A stretch of DNA of 64,000 nt from Phascolomyces articulosus. Its lineage: Eukaryota > Mucoromycota > Mucoromycetes > Mucorales > Lichtheimiaceae. The DNA is taken from the NCBI GenBank assembly GCA_025677815.1, contig JAIXMP010000003.1:1798001-1862000 (forward strand), in the 5' to 3' direction. Position numbers and translations under genes: made by a program. The notes below the pieces were generated by a model that did no database searches, was not told where the DNA came from, and was given only the letters and a program-made list of their open reading frames with translations. Every line of letters starts with the position of its first letter. Within the stretch, counting starts at the first letter, position 1. Of the stretch, positions 48,361-60,400 are shown one piece after another.

Positions 48361-50860
48361 TATTATATATATATATATTTTGGTCGAGTCGGGAGAAAAG
48401 GAAAAAAAAATGAAAAGCGTGTTTCACCGGAGTGTGATTTATAGCACACAAGTTCATGCTAAATATTATTCTATCAGCTCAGAATATCACAGGATGAATA
48501 TACAACCTTTGGGGCAGTATAAATGCTAAAGTGCTATAATTACTGTATATATGCAGTATCTAATAACAAGTATGATTTCGTGGCATGCTATTCAAAATAT
48601 TATTTGTTTCCTTGGTACTGTTACCATGAAATTACTACTTGTAAGACATGAAAAATCAAAGATATCTATTATAGTTAATTGAAGACAGGACCGTGTTTTA
48701 TTTGGGTCCATGTGAACTTAATGGCGTTTGAATATCATTATTATCATGCATCTATAGATTTGGATATCACTGCTATTGAAAACATTTCTATGGTCATAAA
48801 TATATATATAAAAAAAAGGTGGATCATCACGAGGATCTTTCCAAAATTTGTTCAAATCTCAAATCAGTATTGGCGTATTGGAGTTCCTATATTATCCATC
48901 GTTCCTTTGATTCACCAAGAAGGTCATTAAATGCTCTTGATATTGACAACATCCCTAATTTACGATTTGTCAACAAAAACAACCCCTTGTCACAAACTCA
49001 ATCAAAACAACAACACGTTGATTTCTTCTTTCGTAGCAGCTATACATTCCTTCAATATAGCGAAGCCAGATTCAAATAGAAAAACAAGCATGTTTCACCA
49101 TGTTTGTATGCGCCAGCATCTTTACGAGAGAAAAACGCGGCTGTACGAAGCACAGATGTTTCAGTCGAATGTTCCGGTGATTATCTTCATAATCCATGTC
49201 AATTACACTATTAGGCAAAAAATATATTTCACTGAGAAAGTATAGCTATACATTTCTACAAATTATAAAAGAGCTCTATTCTAAATATATACACCCTAAT
49301 TTGATATGGATATTATACAGTTTCAGTTAATAAGATAATATCAATAATGATACTATATGGCTATACTCCCGAATGTTGCGAAATCTTACCTAATGCAACA
49401 AATATTGTGAAATTGTCAAAGTGTACAAAGCGAGGGTTGAATATTCTAACAAATGTATCTAGTGTCCTATCTATCTACATACCCCATCCATTTTTTTTGT
49501 ATATGTTTCTTTTTTCACATATTTTATCATTATTATTCTTTTTGTACAGCTTCTTCAATCTTCTCCACCTACTATGTCTACATTTTTTCTTTCAAATTAC
49601 GTAGAAAAATAAATAAGTTACAACAGCTCCACTACTACCAAGGCTTCTTATTTTCGTTGTATACAAATAGCCACTTTTCCATTTTACAAATATAAAATAA
49701 ACCGATTTATAATTTTTTTCCTCACCATTGTTTATTTTACTTTTTTACGTTCTGAAATATGTATCAGCATCATATCAGATGTCATCAAAGTTAACAAATC
49801 ATTGTCACCGGTTATGGTAAGTGACAGAGAAAAAGAACAATAGAAAGCAAATACCTGAATCTTCCTAAAAATTCATCAGCTCTATGGAAAATATATCGGT
49901 TCTATACCAATAACCATGTTGTCTGGTATAATTCACGTTTCTTCTTCTTCTTCTTCTTCATCATCGTCATGGTCCATAAAAAAAGTTTATCCTCATTTGA
50001 ATAAACTAGTCATCATCACCACATCAAACATTTCTAATAATGCATAATTACTTAAAGGCATTGCGCCGCCGGAAAAAATCAGTATAAACCTCAAAACCTA
50101 AGCTTATCGATAATTTTTATAGAGAGCAGAAGAAAAATATATATGTGTAGTAAGTCACCATTTATTCTAGACTCTAGACAATATGAAAACTTCTTTGGAC
50201 TTGTGACATACATAAGTGCTATTCAGAGGCGTGTTTGCTTTTTAGTAATGTTTAAATTACGGGGGTGATTGGTAGTTTCTTTGGTCGCTATGATGGACAA
50301 TGTACATGTAATCAAGAATTAAAGTACATTCTTCACTGTTCATCCAGAGGAAAAAATCAGTCGTATTACCTATATTGATATAAATTAACAACCATTTTAC
50401 ACTCTGCCGTTCGTGCAAATGCGAGTTTGAAACCTATTACTCAAAAACGATAAAGCGATCGTCACTTTATTAAGTGAAGGAGCGAAATAAAAATTACTCT
50501 TTGTTGGGGTGCATTGTGCATCATCTCTTAATATGAAAAGAAGATAATAATGGTAATAATAATGAAAATACACTTTTATGTACAATGATCAATTTGTCGT
50601 GTTGTGATTATATGCGTTCATTTGTTCGTTGTATGCATGGAAAAGTAGTTCTTTTAAATCGATTTCAAGAAGAAAAAGTATATAGCATATAAAAAACAAA
50701 TGGAGGTAAAGTAATGAATTTGCAACAAATATACATAGGATAGCTGTTGACCAGTCAATGGCGGTGCTATAGCTTCCATGATTGTATGTGCACGCTTTTT
50801 AGTAACGGGGAAAAAGAGGCGGGACCTGTTAAAAACAAGGTACTTTTCCTTGTTACCTGG

Positions 50861-50891
<31 letters not shown>

Positions 50892-52067
50892 ATCTTTATC
50901 TTCAACAGTACAAGCAGTTATTATTAATATCAATACGTACAGTCACAGCCACAATAATAATTGTGTCTTTTCACCCCTTGACCTGTATGTGTCGCTCAGA
51001 CACTTTTGACAAACACTATATACAATCATAAACAATTAATGTGCATTATTTTTTATCGACGTTGTATATCAATGTCAAGTTTCACGTATAATAAAAAAGT
51101 TTGATCATTTCAAAAAATATATCAAAAACATGGTATAAAGACTATCCTTTTCATAAATCACTTTGCATATAATATATGAAAATACCACAACACTTATTAC
51201 TTCGTTGACATGGTCTGTGCATCTGGAATTGTTCCCAAAAAAATGGACCAAGAAAGAAAAATTTGATAAGGATTAAAAACAAAAGATTAATCTTTGAAAG
51301 AATAAACGATTGCGTGTTTTTTTAATTATAAACTTTTTAAATAAAGAAACTAAACTAATACGTAACATTAAACACTTTAAAAAAGTACAAAGTTTATTGC
51401 TATTACTGTGCCCATGACTATGTTCCAACTTGATCAAAGGAAAACATTTGTAATTAAAGGACTTGTGACCAAAGGAAAATGCTTGCATGTAAGGACCGTT
51501 GCTAGTAACAAAAAACTTCACCAACAGGTGTTGAAATCTAAAGGCTCAAAGGTGAATTAATGCTGAGATATAAACAGCCCAAAGGGTTATAAAGGCAAGT
51601 TTCCGAAGGGATCGCTGCCATCGGACTCTGGCGTATTTATTTCTTTCAGAAACAGTATGATTAATAATGCTCATACACTTGTTATCGTCCCAATCGTCAG
51701 GGCGATGCCGTTCATGCACATTTATTTATGGTCTCCTGTTTTTGAAATTCGATTTTTGTATGGGCCACCATTCTGTTGAGCAGTAGCCCGTAGCATACAA
51801 GACCTTTTTTTTAAAATGAAGCTCTCAAACTCACTTCTTGTCCTGGAAGTCTGGTAAAACTCGAACCCGCTTCACTGCTACTACTACTACCATGTCTATA
51901 CTGCGTGTAAAAGTGTCTTACCACGTGTCACCTCAGTACTCCCACATGTTTTCCCGAATCAAATGATTCATCACCACATATAAAGAATGGTCTATATAGC
52001 ATTATTTATGATTTTAAATTTAGATAATATAAAATATCAGGAAAATAAATGTCATTCATACAATAAT
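48361..52067. other. Large gene-poor region
   Basis: 3.7 kb between the start of the Eaf3-like gene and the 3' end of the F-box gene, both minus strand. At 48721-49079 the plus strand carries protein-like sequence in two frames (MAFEYHYYHASIDLDITAIE, then EDLSKICSNLKSVLAYWSSY) with a TA-rich break between; it may be a gene relic. TA repeats at about 50861-50886. A GTTCGA-containing minus-strand stretch near 51860 was checked for tRNA and rejected. Nothing else is supported. Confidence 0.5.
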
Positions 52068-54039
52068 TCAATTTTTCGTAATTTCTATATTGTAATAGTC
52101 AGGAAAATCTAAACTTGTTACTGTAAATCCATTTAATTGCCGGGTCAAACAGATTCCGAGTGGATTCTCATTGTCGATGTTTCTATCTTGATTATCAATT
52201 TCAATACCAGTGACAGTTATATGTCTCAATTGGATATGCGTCAAGGATTCACTTTTTTCAGCCATTTTGACCAACGCAGGTCCATCAACAACTTGTGCTT
52301 CATCATACAAGCCTGACATGAACTTCTTGAGGAATTTTAAATTGGCAATTGCATCACACATAGGAGGAGAAAGGTGTCGTATACCATTAATACCAAGTAC
52401 TTGGATAGTTGTTCCTTGAAGTTTCAGTATACATTCGAATAATCCATCATCTGTATACACGTTATCCGTGTCCAGCACAATATCCAGAGACTTTAATGTT
52501 GATAGATGTGTAACAGCTTGCATAAATTCATCATTTATTCCATTCACATTCTGGAGTGTAATATCAGAAAGTTGTGATCCATTCAAATCCAAATACTGGA
52601 AAAGATGTTCTTCTGGTGATAAAGAAGATAATATTATGTTGTTTGTTGGATCCTCCTCCTGTGCTTCATCTTCGTCAAAGCTTAGTCTGACTTGAGCAAA
52701 ATCCAATTTTTTTAATTGCAAACAAGATTTTAAAAGCTTTGTAAGATTCAAATGAATCTCATGATAACCCTGAATGGCGAGGCACTGTAAACTTGTAGCT
52801 TCACAAATCAATGCCCGCATGGATTTATCGTCAAAGAGTATACCATCGCAATGTAAAGTGTGTAATTGTGGTAATTTGAGATCTTGAAATACAGGTGCCC
52901 AGGTTTCAGTTCCTTCATAGTATACTCCCAAACCAATACATTCCAAAGTGCTTGAATGTTGTTTCAAGAGTGGTCCAATCTGAGCAGGTCCAAACCCTTC
53001 TTCTTCTGATACACAGAAATATCGAAGTCCCTTTTCTTTTGGTCTACCATCATGATCGTTGTTGTTGAGAGGTTGCTGTTGTAGCAAATAATGAGTGTTA
53101 TATATTCCGACTTTATCTGGGTTAATTTCCAGATAAACAAGCTTGGGGAACCAAGCAGAAAATTTTGTAATATCAAGGAGAGAAAGAGGCCCTTCAAAAG
53201 AAAGAAATTCAAGATGAGGAGATCTTTGCAAAAGAGGCATTAAAATGCGTTGTTTATCCGTCCTGAATTTAAGATCCAAGTAAGTCAAATTGGTCAATCG
53301 GTGTGAAGGTATTGGAGCCAAGGATAGTCTTGGATCAAGTGTTGTGTTGTTGTCGTCATCATCATCTTCTTGTAAGCTGTTGCCCAGTAAGAATGAAAAT
53401 TGTTGTATTTGGGGGCATGCTTCGAGTATTATATGGAGAATAGGTAGCTTGCATGGATGACTGCAACTCATTGTCAATTGTTGTTGGTGTGTTGTATTTT
53501 GACCATCTTGTTGTGAAAGTAATTGCTTCAACAATGATAGGAATTGTTTATAATTTCTTTTTGTTGAATGACAAGACGAGATCTCTAAAGATTATTTGTA
53601 ATTTTGATAAACATCAATATCTGTCCTATCATTTCATCCTTTTTCCATTATTCATTCTTTTTTTTTTTTTTTTCGTACCTAAATGCTCTATTCCTGTACA
53701 GTTAAATTCAACTAACTTCTGCAGAGTATCATAAATTTCTTGTTCAGTTTGAAAATCACTTATTTCAACATGTTTCACATGGTTACCAAGTAATCGTCGC
53801 CAACGGTTATTATGAATCAGGTGTTGATGGGTCAAAGGGGTTATCTTTATCCTGCCCCATACATTATATGAATACTCTGGAATCATCCTATACCATGCTC
53901 GACAGATCTCCATGCATTTTAAACAATTGTCTTGATCAAGATGAGAGATGATTTTGACTACAATGTCAAATGGCAAAAAAGTGTTGAATAAACGATGTTC
54001 GGAAGAAGTGTCGGTGTCCCCATCTACGCCTTTCACCAT
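52068..54039 (-). CDS. F-box protein with leucine-rich-repeat-like C-terminus
   Basis: Two exons (53679-54039, 52068-53584) join in phase to 625 aa. Start ATG at 54037-54039. Residues ~15-60 form an F-box (FLPFDIVVKIISHLDQDNCLKCMEICRAWYRMIPE), which would recruit a target to an SCF ubiquitin ligase through Skp1. The remainder is a long series of hydrophobic, Leu-rich repeats of irregular length, such as HRLTNLTYLDLKF, SPHLEFLSFEGPLSLLDI, LVYLEINPD, LKKLDFAQVRLS and LQYLDLNGSQLSDITLQNV. This is the usual layout of the large FBXL-like families in Mucoromycota. No cysteine-containing (AMN1-type) repeat consensus is obvious. The substrate is unknown. It is intact; a 94-bp intron separates the F-box from the repeats. 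Confidence 0.88.
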
Positions 54040-55257
54040 TTTCAACTAAAATGTCTTGTTTGTTGATGTCAAGTGAATTGTCAGAAAAAGTTTTATTTAC
54101 GCGTCCTCGTCAGAGTTTTAAACCATACTCCAAAAATTAAGGTTACAAAGAGGTTCCTCAAGCAACCCTCTCTTTTTCATTTAAAAATAGAGCAGTGTAA
54201 CAGAGGTTGACATATACCTCAGATGAGCGTAAAAAATGTATTTCTTATAACTGACCTTTTTCATGGAGGTGATAATCATAGTTAGACTAATTTAAACTTG
54301 GTAATACAATTGATAAACATAACTTAAGATGCTTTGCTATTATTGGAATATAATGCGAAGCAACACAACAAAAACTTGTTTAAAAACATTCGGCGTAGAG
54401 TACAAAAATGCCATTTTCTTCTATATATATATATATATCTGTCGTTTTAAAACTTACTTCGTGTTACAATTTCCCTTTTGAATTATCTTTGTAATACCTT
54501 ACTGTTTGTTGCTATTGCACTTCAATTTTATTATGCCACGTATTTATCATCCATCATCATGTTAATTATTCGAACACGTATTCAATTGACAGTCGTAAAC
54601 ACGCATCGTATCCTCCATCACTCCATGTATATATATTATTATCATTAGTTTCTTTATAGAGTTTATTATTATTACAAGTAGTTAGAAAACATATAAGTAC
54701 CCCTCATCATTAAAACAATAAACAAGATCTTTTTACGTTACTCTTTATTTTATCACTACTCTTCTGTTATCTTAATTTCTATCGGTTCAGTATCAATCCG
54801 CCATATTTATTACGACATATGTTTATATACAACTGATAATAATCTATACTACCACTCTTTTCCACTATTGCTTAATAAAATATATCAACCAGATGATGGT
54901 TCTATGGCACCATGCTATGAAAAAACAATAAGCTCATTTTTATTTTCAGACGATAATGCTTCTCACTAACCGTAGTTCATGCTATGTTAGAAGTGTCGGA
55001 TAATATGGAAAAAGTAATCGCATTGCAACACAGTTGAAGGCAAAGATGGAATAGGTTTAATACAGTTAGATGTTACTCATGATAAACTCAAAACATCCCG
55101 GCAATGTTGGTGATGATGGTGTATATCGTAGTCATATTACAACATATTATACAAAAGAAATGTTCATGCAATTATAAAAATGTGTATTTTATTTTATGAA
55201 CCGTTCTTCTTATTTCACTCTCCCATTATTTTGAAATTTTGATCCCGAGTAAAAAAA
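54040..55257. other. Intergenic region holding a candidate Helitron 5' end
   Basis: About 1.2 kb upstream of the F-box gene. It should hold that gene's promoter. A TCTATACTACC sequence at 54843, preceded by A, resembles Helitron 5' ends and is listed separately. No gene is recognised between 54046 and 55257. Confidence 0.5.
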
Positions 55258-55521
55258 ATGATTCTTAACAAGCCATCCCTATATTTATTATCCACTGTCT
55301 TTGCAAATTCTGCCTTGGGTGCATTCTGGAATATGACAGGTTATACCTACTGTCACGATCCATGTACTTTATTAATTAATCTACTTTATCCAAAAGACAA
55401 CGGTACTATTAAAAAAGTAGACTCTTCGGGAAATCCCTTTTTAAGACTTTACGCTGCCTTTCAAACAGTCGTTTTCTCTTCTCATTCGCTCCTCGCTACC
55501 AAAACTGCTATTCCGAAATAA
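55258..55521 (+). CDS. Small hypothetical protein, possible Helitron cargo
   Basis: An 87-aa open frame with ATG at 55258 and TAA at 55519-55521. The N-terminus (LYLLSTVFANSALGAFWNMT) is hydrophobic and could be a signal peptide or membrane anchor; then GYTYCHDPC and LRLYAAFQTVVFSSHS. I recognise no family. It could be a captured gene fragment within the putative Helitron or a chance frame. The composition is ordinary rather than low-complexity, which slightly favours coding origin. Confidence 0.35.
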   Translation: MILNKPSLYLLSTVFANSALGAFWNMTGYTYCHDPCTLLINLLYPKDNGTIKKVDSSGNPFLRLYAAFQTVVFSSHSLLATKTAIPK

Positions 55522-56071
55522 AAACATTGGCTATCATGAAAAACCACAAAAAAGTTGTCTGCGGAAAGGGTTTTTAAAAAGCCCCATCGCTACTATGTGA
55601 AGTAGTGATTTTTTGGTATCAATCGAAAGCCATCATCTTCCTTTATATATGCTGGAATTCTCATAAAAATATCTTGCATGGCTATAGCGTCAGAGGTGTA
55701 TTTACAATTTTTTTTATTAGAAAATGCTTTTTCCACAGTCATCCAATTTAATACTTTAGTTGGTTGTCGGCTTTTAATACTATCGTCTGAAATAAAACTT
55801 CGATTCATCATGCATCAGAGAAAATAAAACCTATATAAATCATATATAAAATCGCTTGAACCATTGATGCTTTCATATTATATTATTGTCTGAAATAAAA
55901 CTTCGTTTCATCATGCATCAGAGAAAATAAAACCTAATATAAAAATCTCTTGAATCATTGATACTATTTTCATATATTTTTTTTTTCTTTCATTCTTTTT
56001 ACGTACGATATCACACACTTATTATAATACATATATGTATACTATTCATCGTGTCTACTAACCGATTCACA
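55522..56071. other. Spacer with hairpin and tandem duplication
   Basis: Holds a hairpin ATCGCTACT/AGTAGTGAT near 55585-55609, a minus-strand 72-codon frame (55593-55811) of ordinary composition but no recognised family, and the tandem duplication at 55785-55979. The minus-strand frame overlaps the repeat and may be a captured fragment. Confidence 0.5.
55785..55979. repeat. Tandem duplication, two copies of about 100 bp
   Basis: The sequence starting GTCTGAAATAAAACTTCG recurs 103 bases later (55785 and 55888). Both copies contain TTCATCATGCATCAGAGAAA, then AATAAAACCT and a diverged CTTGAA-CATTGATRCT stretch. Near-identity over about 45 bases, then partial similarity, suggests a fairly recent local duplication. 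Confidence 0.85.
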
Positions 56072-56955
56072 ATGCCACAAAAAAAAGAATACAGAAAAAA
56101 GCAAAAACAAACATCTATCAGATCCGTTTACAACCTAAGAAAATCCGCTCTCCAATCTAAAAGAAAACCCGAAGTAATTAATCTTTTATAAAACAAACCC
56201 TTTCATGTTCAATAGCAATAACAATAACATGTAAATAATAACTATAGGAAAAATTGCAACAGCCATACTACCCAAAACATTTTAAAACTTCTCCATCCTA
56301 TACGTTACCTACAAATCAAAAATTATTAACCTATCCGCATAATAATCCTCCGCCACTGACAGCTTCTAACATCAATTCAATAAAATTACCAAAATATTGC
56401 TACAATCTTTTTCTTAAATCTCTCAATCCAACGAGTTCCAATCCAAATCATAAACTATTTATTCAACATATACCACGTTTACCTACCTATGCCGATACAT
56501 ACTTAATTACCAATCCATTCGATAATTCATATTTTTGGTTTGATTTTTTTCAAGATTCACAAAATCCTTTCTTCATAAAGCCACCTCCAAACGCCATTGA
56601 AAAAGACCAGTCATTTAACACCGTCATCCATAATCTCAATCATGATGCTCATGATTTATCGTCGTTGTTCATCTCTTCTGCTATTCATTCAGAAATTTTA
56701 ACACCATTGAATGACATCTTGCATAACCTAAAAAAAATCTTAGAAACAACTGAAAAAGAAACTAACCCCGATATAACCCTAAACAACGCCATTCAGAAGC
56801 TTTACAAAGATTTTTTTTCCATATTAACCTCTGTCACATCACCCCAAACTGCCACCCTCAAACATCTTCCTCTTGACCAATGTACCACATTGAAAAACCT
56901 ATTAGAAACACTACAAAAAGTTCTTAAAAGCGACTATTTCCACCATATAAAATAA
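56072..56955 (+). CDS. Helitron-associated hypothetical protein, basic N-terminus
   Basis: Two exons (56072-56173 and 56248-56955) join at phase 0 to 269 aa, with ATG at 56072 and TAA at 56953-56955. It ends only 75 bp before the Rep-helicase ATG, in the same orientation. Residues 1-34 are strongly basic (MPQKKEYRKKQKQTSIRSVY), suggesting nucleic-acid binding or nuclear entry. The middle is Pro/Asn/Tyr/Phe-rich, with IPRLPTYADTYLITNPFDNS and YFWFDFFQDSQNPFF. The C-terminal third looks helical (SAIHSEILTPLNDILHNLKK, ILETTEKET, LKNLLETLQKVLKSD). I recognise no family. The intact frame, the intron and the tight spacing suggest a functional companion of the transposon, but a captured host gene is equally possible. 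Confidence 0.65.
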
Positions 56956-57030
56956 AATATAGCTCAATATCATCATCACATTTAAAAACTCCTTTTTATT
57001 TTTATTTTTTGCTGTACCTCTTTATTTATA

Positions 57031-57458
57031 ATGCCGTGTTCTGCATTCGGTAGTACGTCACGCTCACGAAGAAGTTTCCATGGATGTCCTGCTAATCAAT
57101 CTCAATCTTCAAATGATGGCTCCTTTGTTTTTGTGAATACCGTTTTCGAGACTACACCTACTTTTAGTAGTACTACTCCTAATAATGTGCCTCAACAACC
57201 TACTCAAGTCTTAGTCAATTCTATTGTTCCATCTACTCTTCCAAGTCGTCGTAGTTACCAACAGGCTTTTAATGATGATACATCAGTAATAAGCCCAAAC
57301 GAGTATGTCTATTCCACTATATATATCTATTAGTATTAACTCACCATACTCCGCTAACAGGATATAACATTATCAGTGAAGAGAAAGAATAACAAATAGT
57401 GATAATTAATGGGCATAATAGTGGGAATTATGGATAACCATGTTAAATAATTAGCATA

Positions 57459-57498
<40 letters not shown>

Positions 57499-60400
57499 TG
57501 TGTGTGTTGTGTGTGTGTGTGCCTAATGAGAGTAAATTAATCTTTCTTTCCTCATTATATCAATATATCAATATTAATAAAATAGATCAGCTTCTACTAC
57601 TGTTACTGCTTCACCACTAGAACATAATAATAATTTACCTGCTTCGTCTGATGGTCCTACTTTTGCTGCTCGAATTCATCCTGATAATTATATTCCTTCT
57701 CATAACCTACAATCAAATACTCTTCCCAATGGTCGTCAAGATCTTGGTGAAATGAATGTTGTTTGTTCGTCCTGCAATGCAAAAATGTGGATTAGAGAAA
57801 AAAGTGCCGGTACCATTGCTGATCCGAAATTTTCTTTTTGTTGTAACAAGGGAAAAGTTTCTTTTACTCTACCTCCTCCTCCTCCCCCTGAGCTTCTGTC
57901 TCTCTTGCTTAATTTAGATGGCTCTTCTAAAGATTTTCGAAAAAAAATTCGCTTATATAATTCGGCTTTTGCTTTTGCTTCCATTGGAGCGCGGGTACAG
58001 ATACTACGAATCTTTCATATTTAAATTTTTCATTCCTACAATTGACATTTATTTCTTTGTTTTTAGTTTTATATTGATTAATCTCGCTTATTTATACTTA
58101 AACTATGTTTTTACTGCTATATGAAATTAGTATGATGCAAACTTGGCAAATGAAAGACAAGGTGTCTATAGTTTTCGAGTGAATGGTATGATAACTCATC
58201 GAATTGCAAAATCGTTACACCCACCGGATGGTATACAACCTGGCTTTTCACAATTTTATATCTATGATTCTGAATCGCAGATCCAACTGCGAAATAATCT
58301 TTTTGGAGGGTTAAATGAAACAACATTACGCTCTTTACAAGCCATGATTGACCGTGTAAACCCTTTGTCCCATATTTATCAACAAGCAGCTGATCGTCTT
58401 CAAATGAACCCTGAAGACAATTTTTCTATTATTATTCATTTCAATCGAACACCTTCCCGTGGCCATTATGGCCAATATTTAACTCCTACTTCTGCTGAAA
58501 TTGCTGCTATTCTTCCTAATTATGGTTCTGTCGGGGCTTATCGTAATGTAGTTATTACAATCCGTGGTGGTGGTTTGATGCGTATTAACGAACAGCATCC
58601 TTTATATGATCCTGCTCATTATGTACTTTTGTTTCCACGTGGTGAACAGGGATGGGCTGCTCCATTACCAAATTCTTTACCAAATAATCAATGTGAGCTT
58701 TGATTTTCATATATTTGACCTATTTATGATGATTAAGCTGTATTGAGAGATAAAACAAAATTATAAGTTAATTTTTCTAAATTGAATATGATATTAGCAA
58801 ATATATTCAATTTTGAATCTGATCCTAATAATGACGAATCCAATTCAACAACTCCTATGCGTTATTATGCCTATCTACTTCACGATCGTGATAATTACTA
58901 TATTGTTTATTATCAGCGTCTTTTTCATCAATTTGTCGTTGATATGTGGGTCAAAGTTGAACAACATCGACTGGAATTTATACGACATAATCAAGCATCT
59001 CTTCGGGCAGAAGTTTTGGATGGCTTAGTAGATGCTATTGACGGTGAAATTGCTCGAAATATTGGATCCACTATACTTCTTCCTGCAACATTTATTGGAA
59101 GTCCACGAGATATGAATAGTAGATATCAGGATTCAATGGCAATTGTTAGGCATTTTTCAAAACCTGATCTATTTGTAACATTTACGTGCAATCCTAATTG
59201 GATTGAAATTACACGTGCTCTCAAACCAGGCCAAAAACCTACAGATCGCCCTGACTTAACTGCTCGAGTATTTCGTATGAAGGTAGCAAATGGAATTTAT
59301 TATGCCTTCTGCTGTATATTTTACTTTTTTTCTTATTCTTTTGATATTCCCTTTGTTATTATTTTTTTTAACTTACAGCTTAATGCATTGATGGATGATT
59401 TAACAAAAAAACATGTTTTGGGAACTGTCGCTGCTCATATATCTGTTGTTGAATTTCAAAAACGTGGTTTACCGCATTGCCATATACTTTTAATTTTATC
59501 TCCTGACTGTAAACCTTCCGGTCCGACTGATTATGATAATATTGTATCCGCTGAGATCCCTGACCCAGTTCAGCATCCTGCTGCTTATGCTACTGTCACA
59601 CGCAACATGATGCATGGTCCATATGGCCCAACTTTTGTAGACTCTGCTCCTTGCATGGATCATGGAAATTGCTCTAAACGATATCCTAAAACATTTGTTG
59701 AGGAGACTACTGAAGCAGATGAAGGCGGATATCCTGTATATCGTCGACGTAATAACGGTAGAACAGTGATTGTAAACAGATCTGGACGACAATATACATT
59801 GGATAATAGATGGGTTGTACCACATAATATCTACTTATGTACCAAATATGATGCTCATTTGAATGTAGAAATTTGCAACAATATTCGAGCTGTTAAATAT
59901 CTTTATAAATATGTTTATAAAGGCCACGATCGAGCAATGATGTCTATGCGCCATCATCGAAATAATAATAACCCTAATCCTAACGATGAAGATGCTGTTA
60001 CTGATGAGACTACTTTATATCAAGAAGCTCGATATGTTTCCGCATCTGAATCATTTTGGCGTATCTTTGGTTTTAAATTACATACACAGATACCATATGT
60101 CCAAACTTTAGCTATACATTTACCAGGGCAACAAAGTATTTATTATCGTCCAAATCAACCTGTTCAACAAGTAATTGATCGTGCACGTTTAAAGATATCT
60201 ACATTAGATGCATATTTTGAATTAAATCGGTAGGTGTATAGGTGTATATAAATCACAATACTCCTTTCATCATATAGACTTTTTAATAGTACGTTAGGTT
60301 CATGCACAGTTTCTTAAAAACTTATGAAAGAAATATTATTAATTATTATTCTTATTGTTACTGTTATCGTCATTTAAAAGCAATGACCTTAATAACCGTG

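Noticed and set aside
51840..51900. Minus-strand GGGTTCGAGT resembling a tRNA T-arm
   Set aside because: The flanking bases cannot form the 5-bp T stem or an acceptor stem, and no D-arm or anticodon arm is found upstream.
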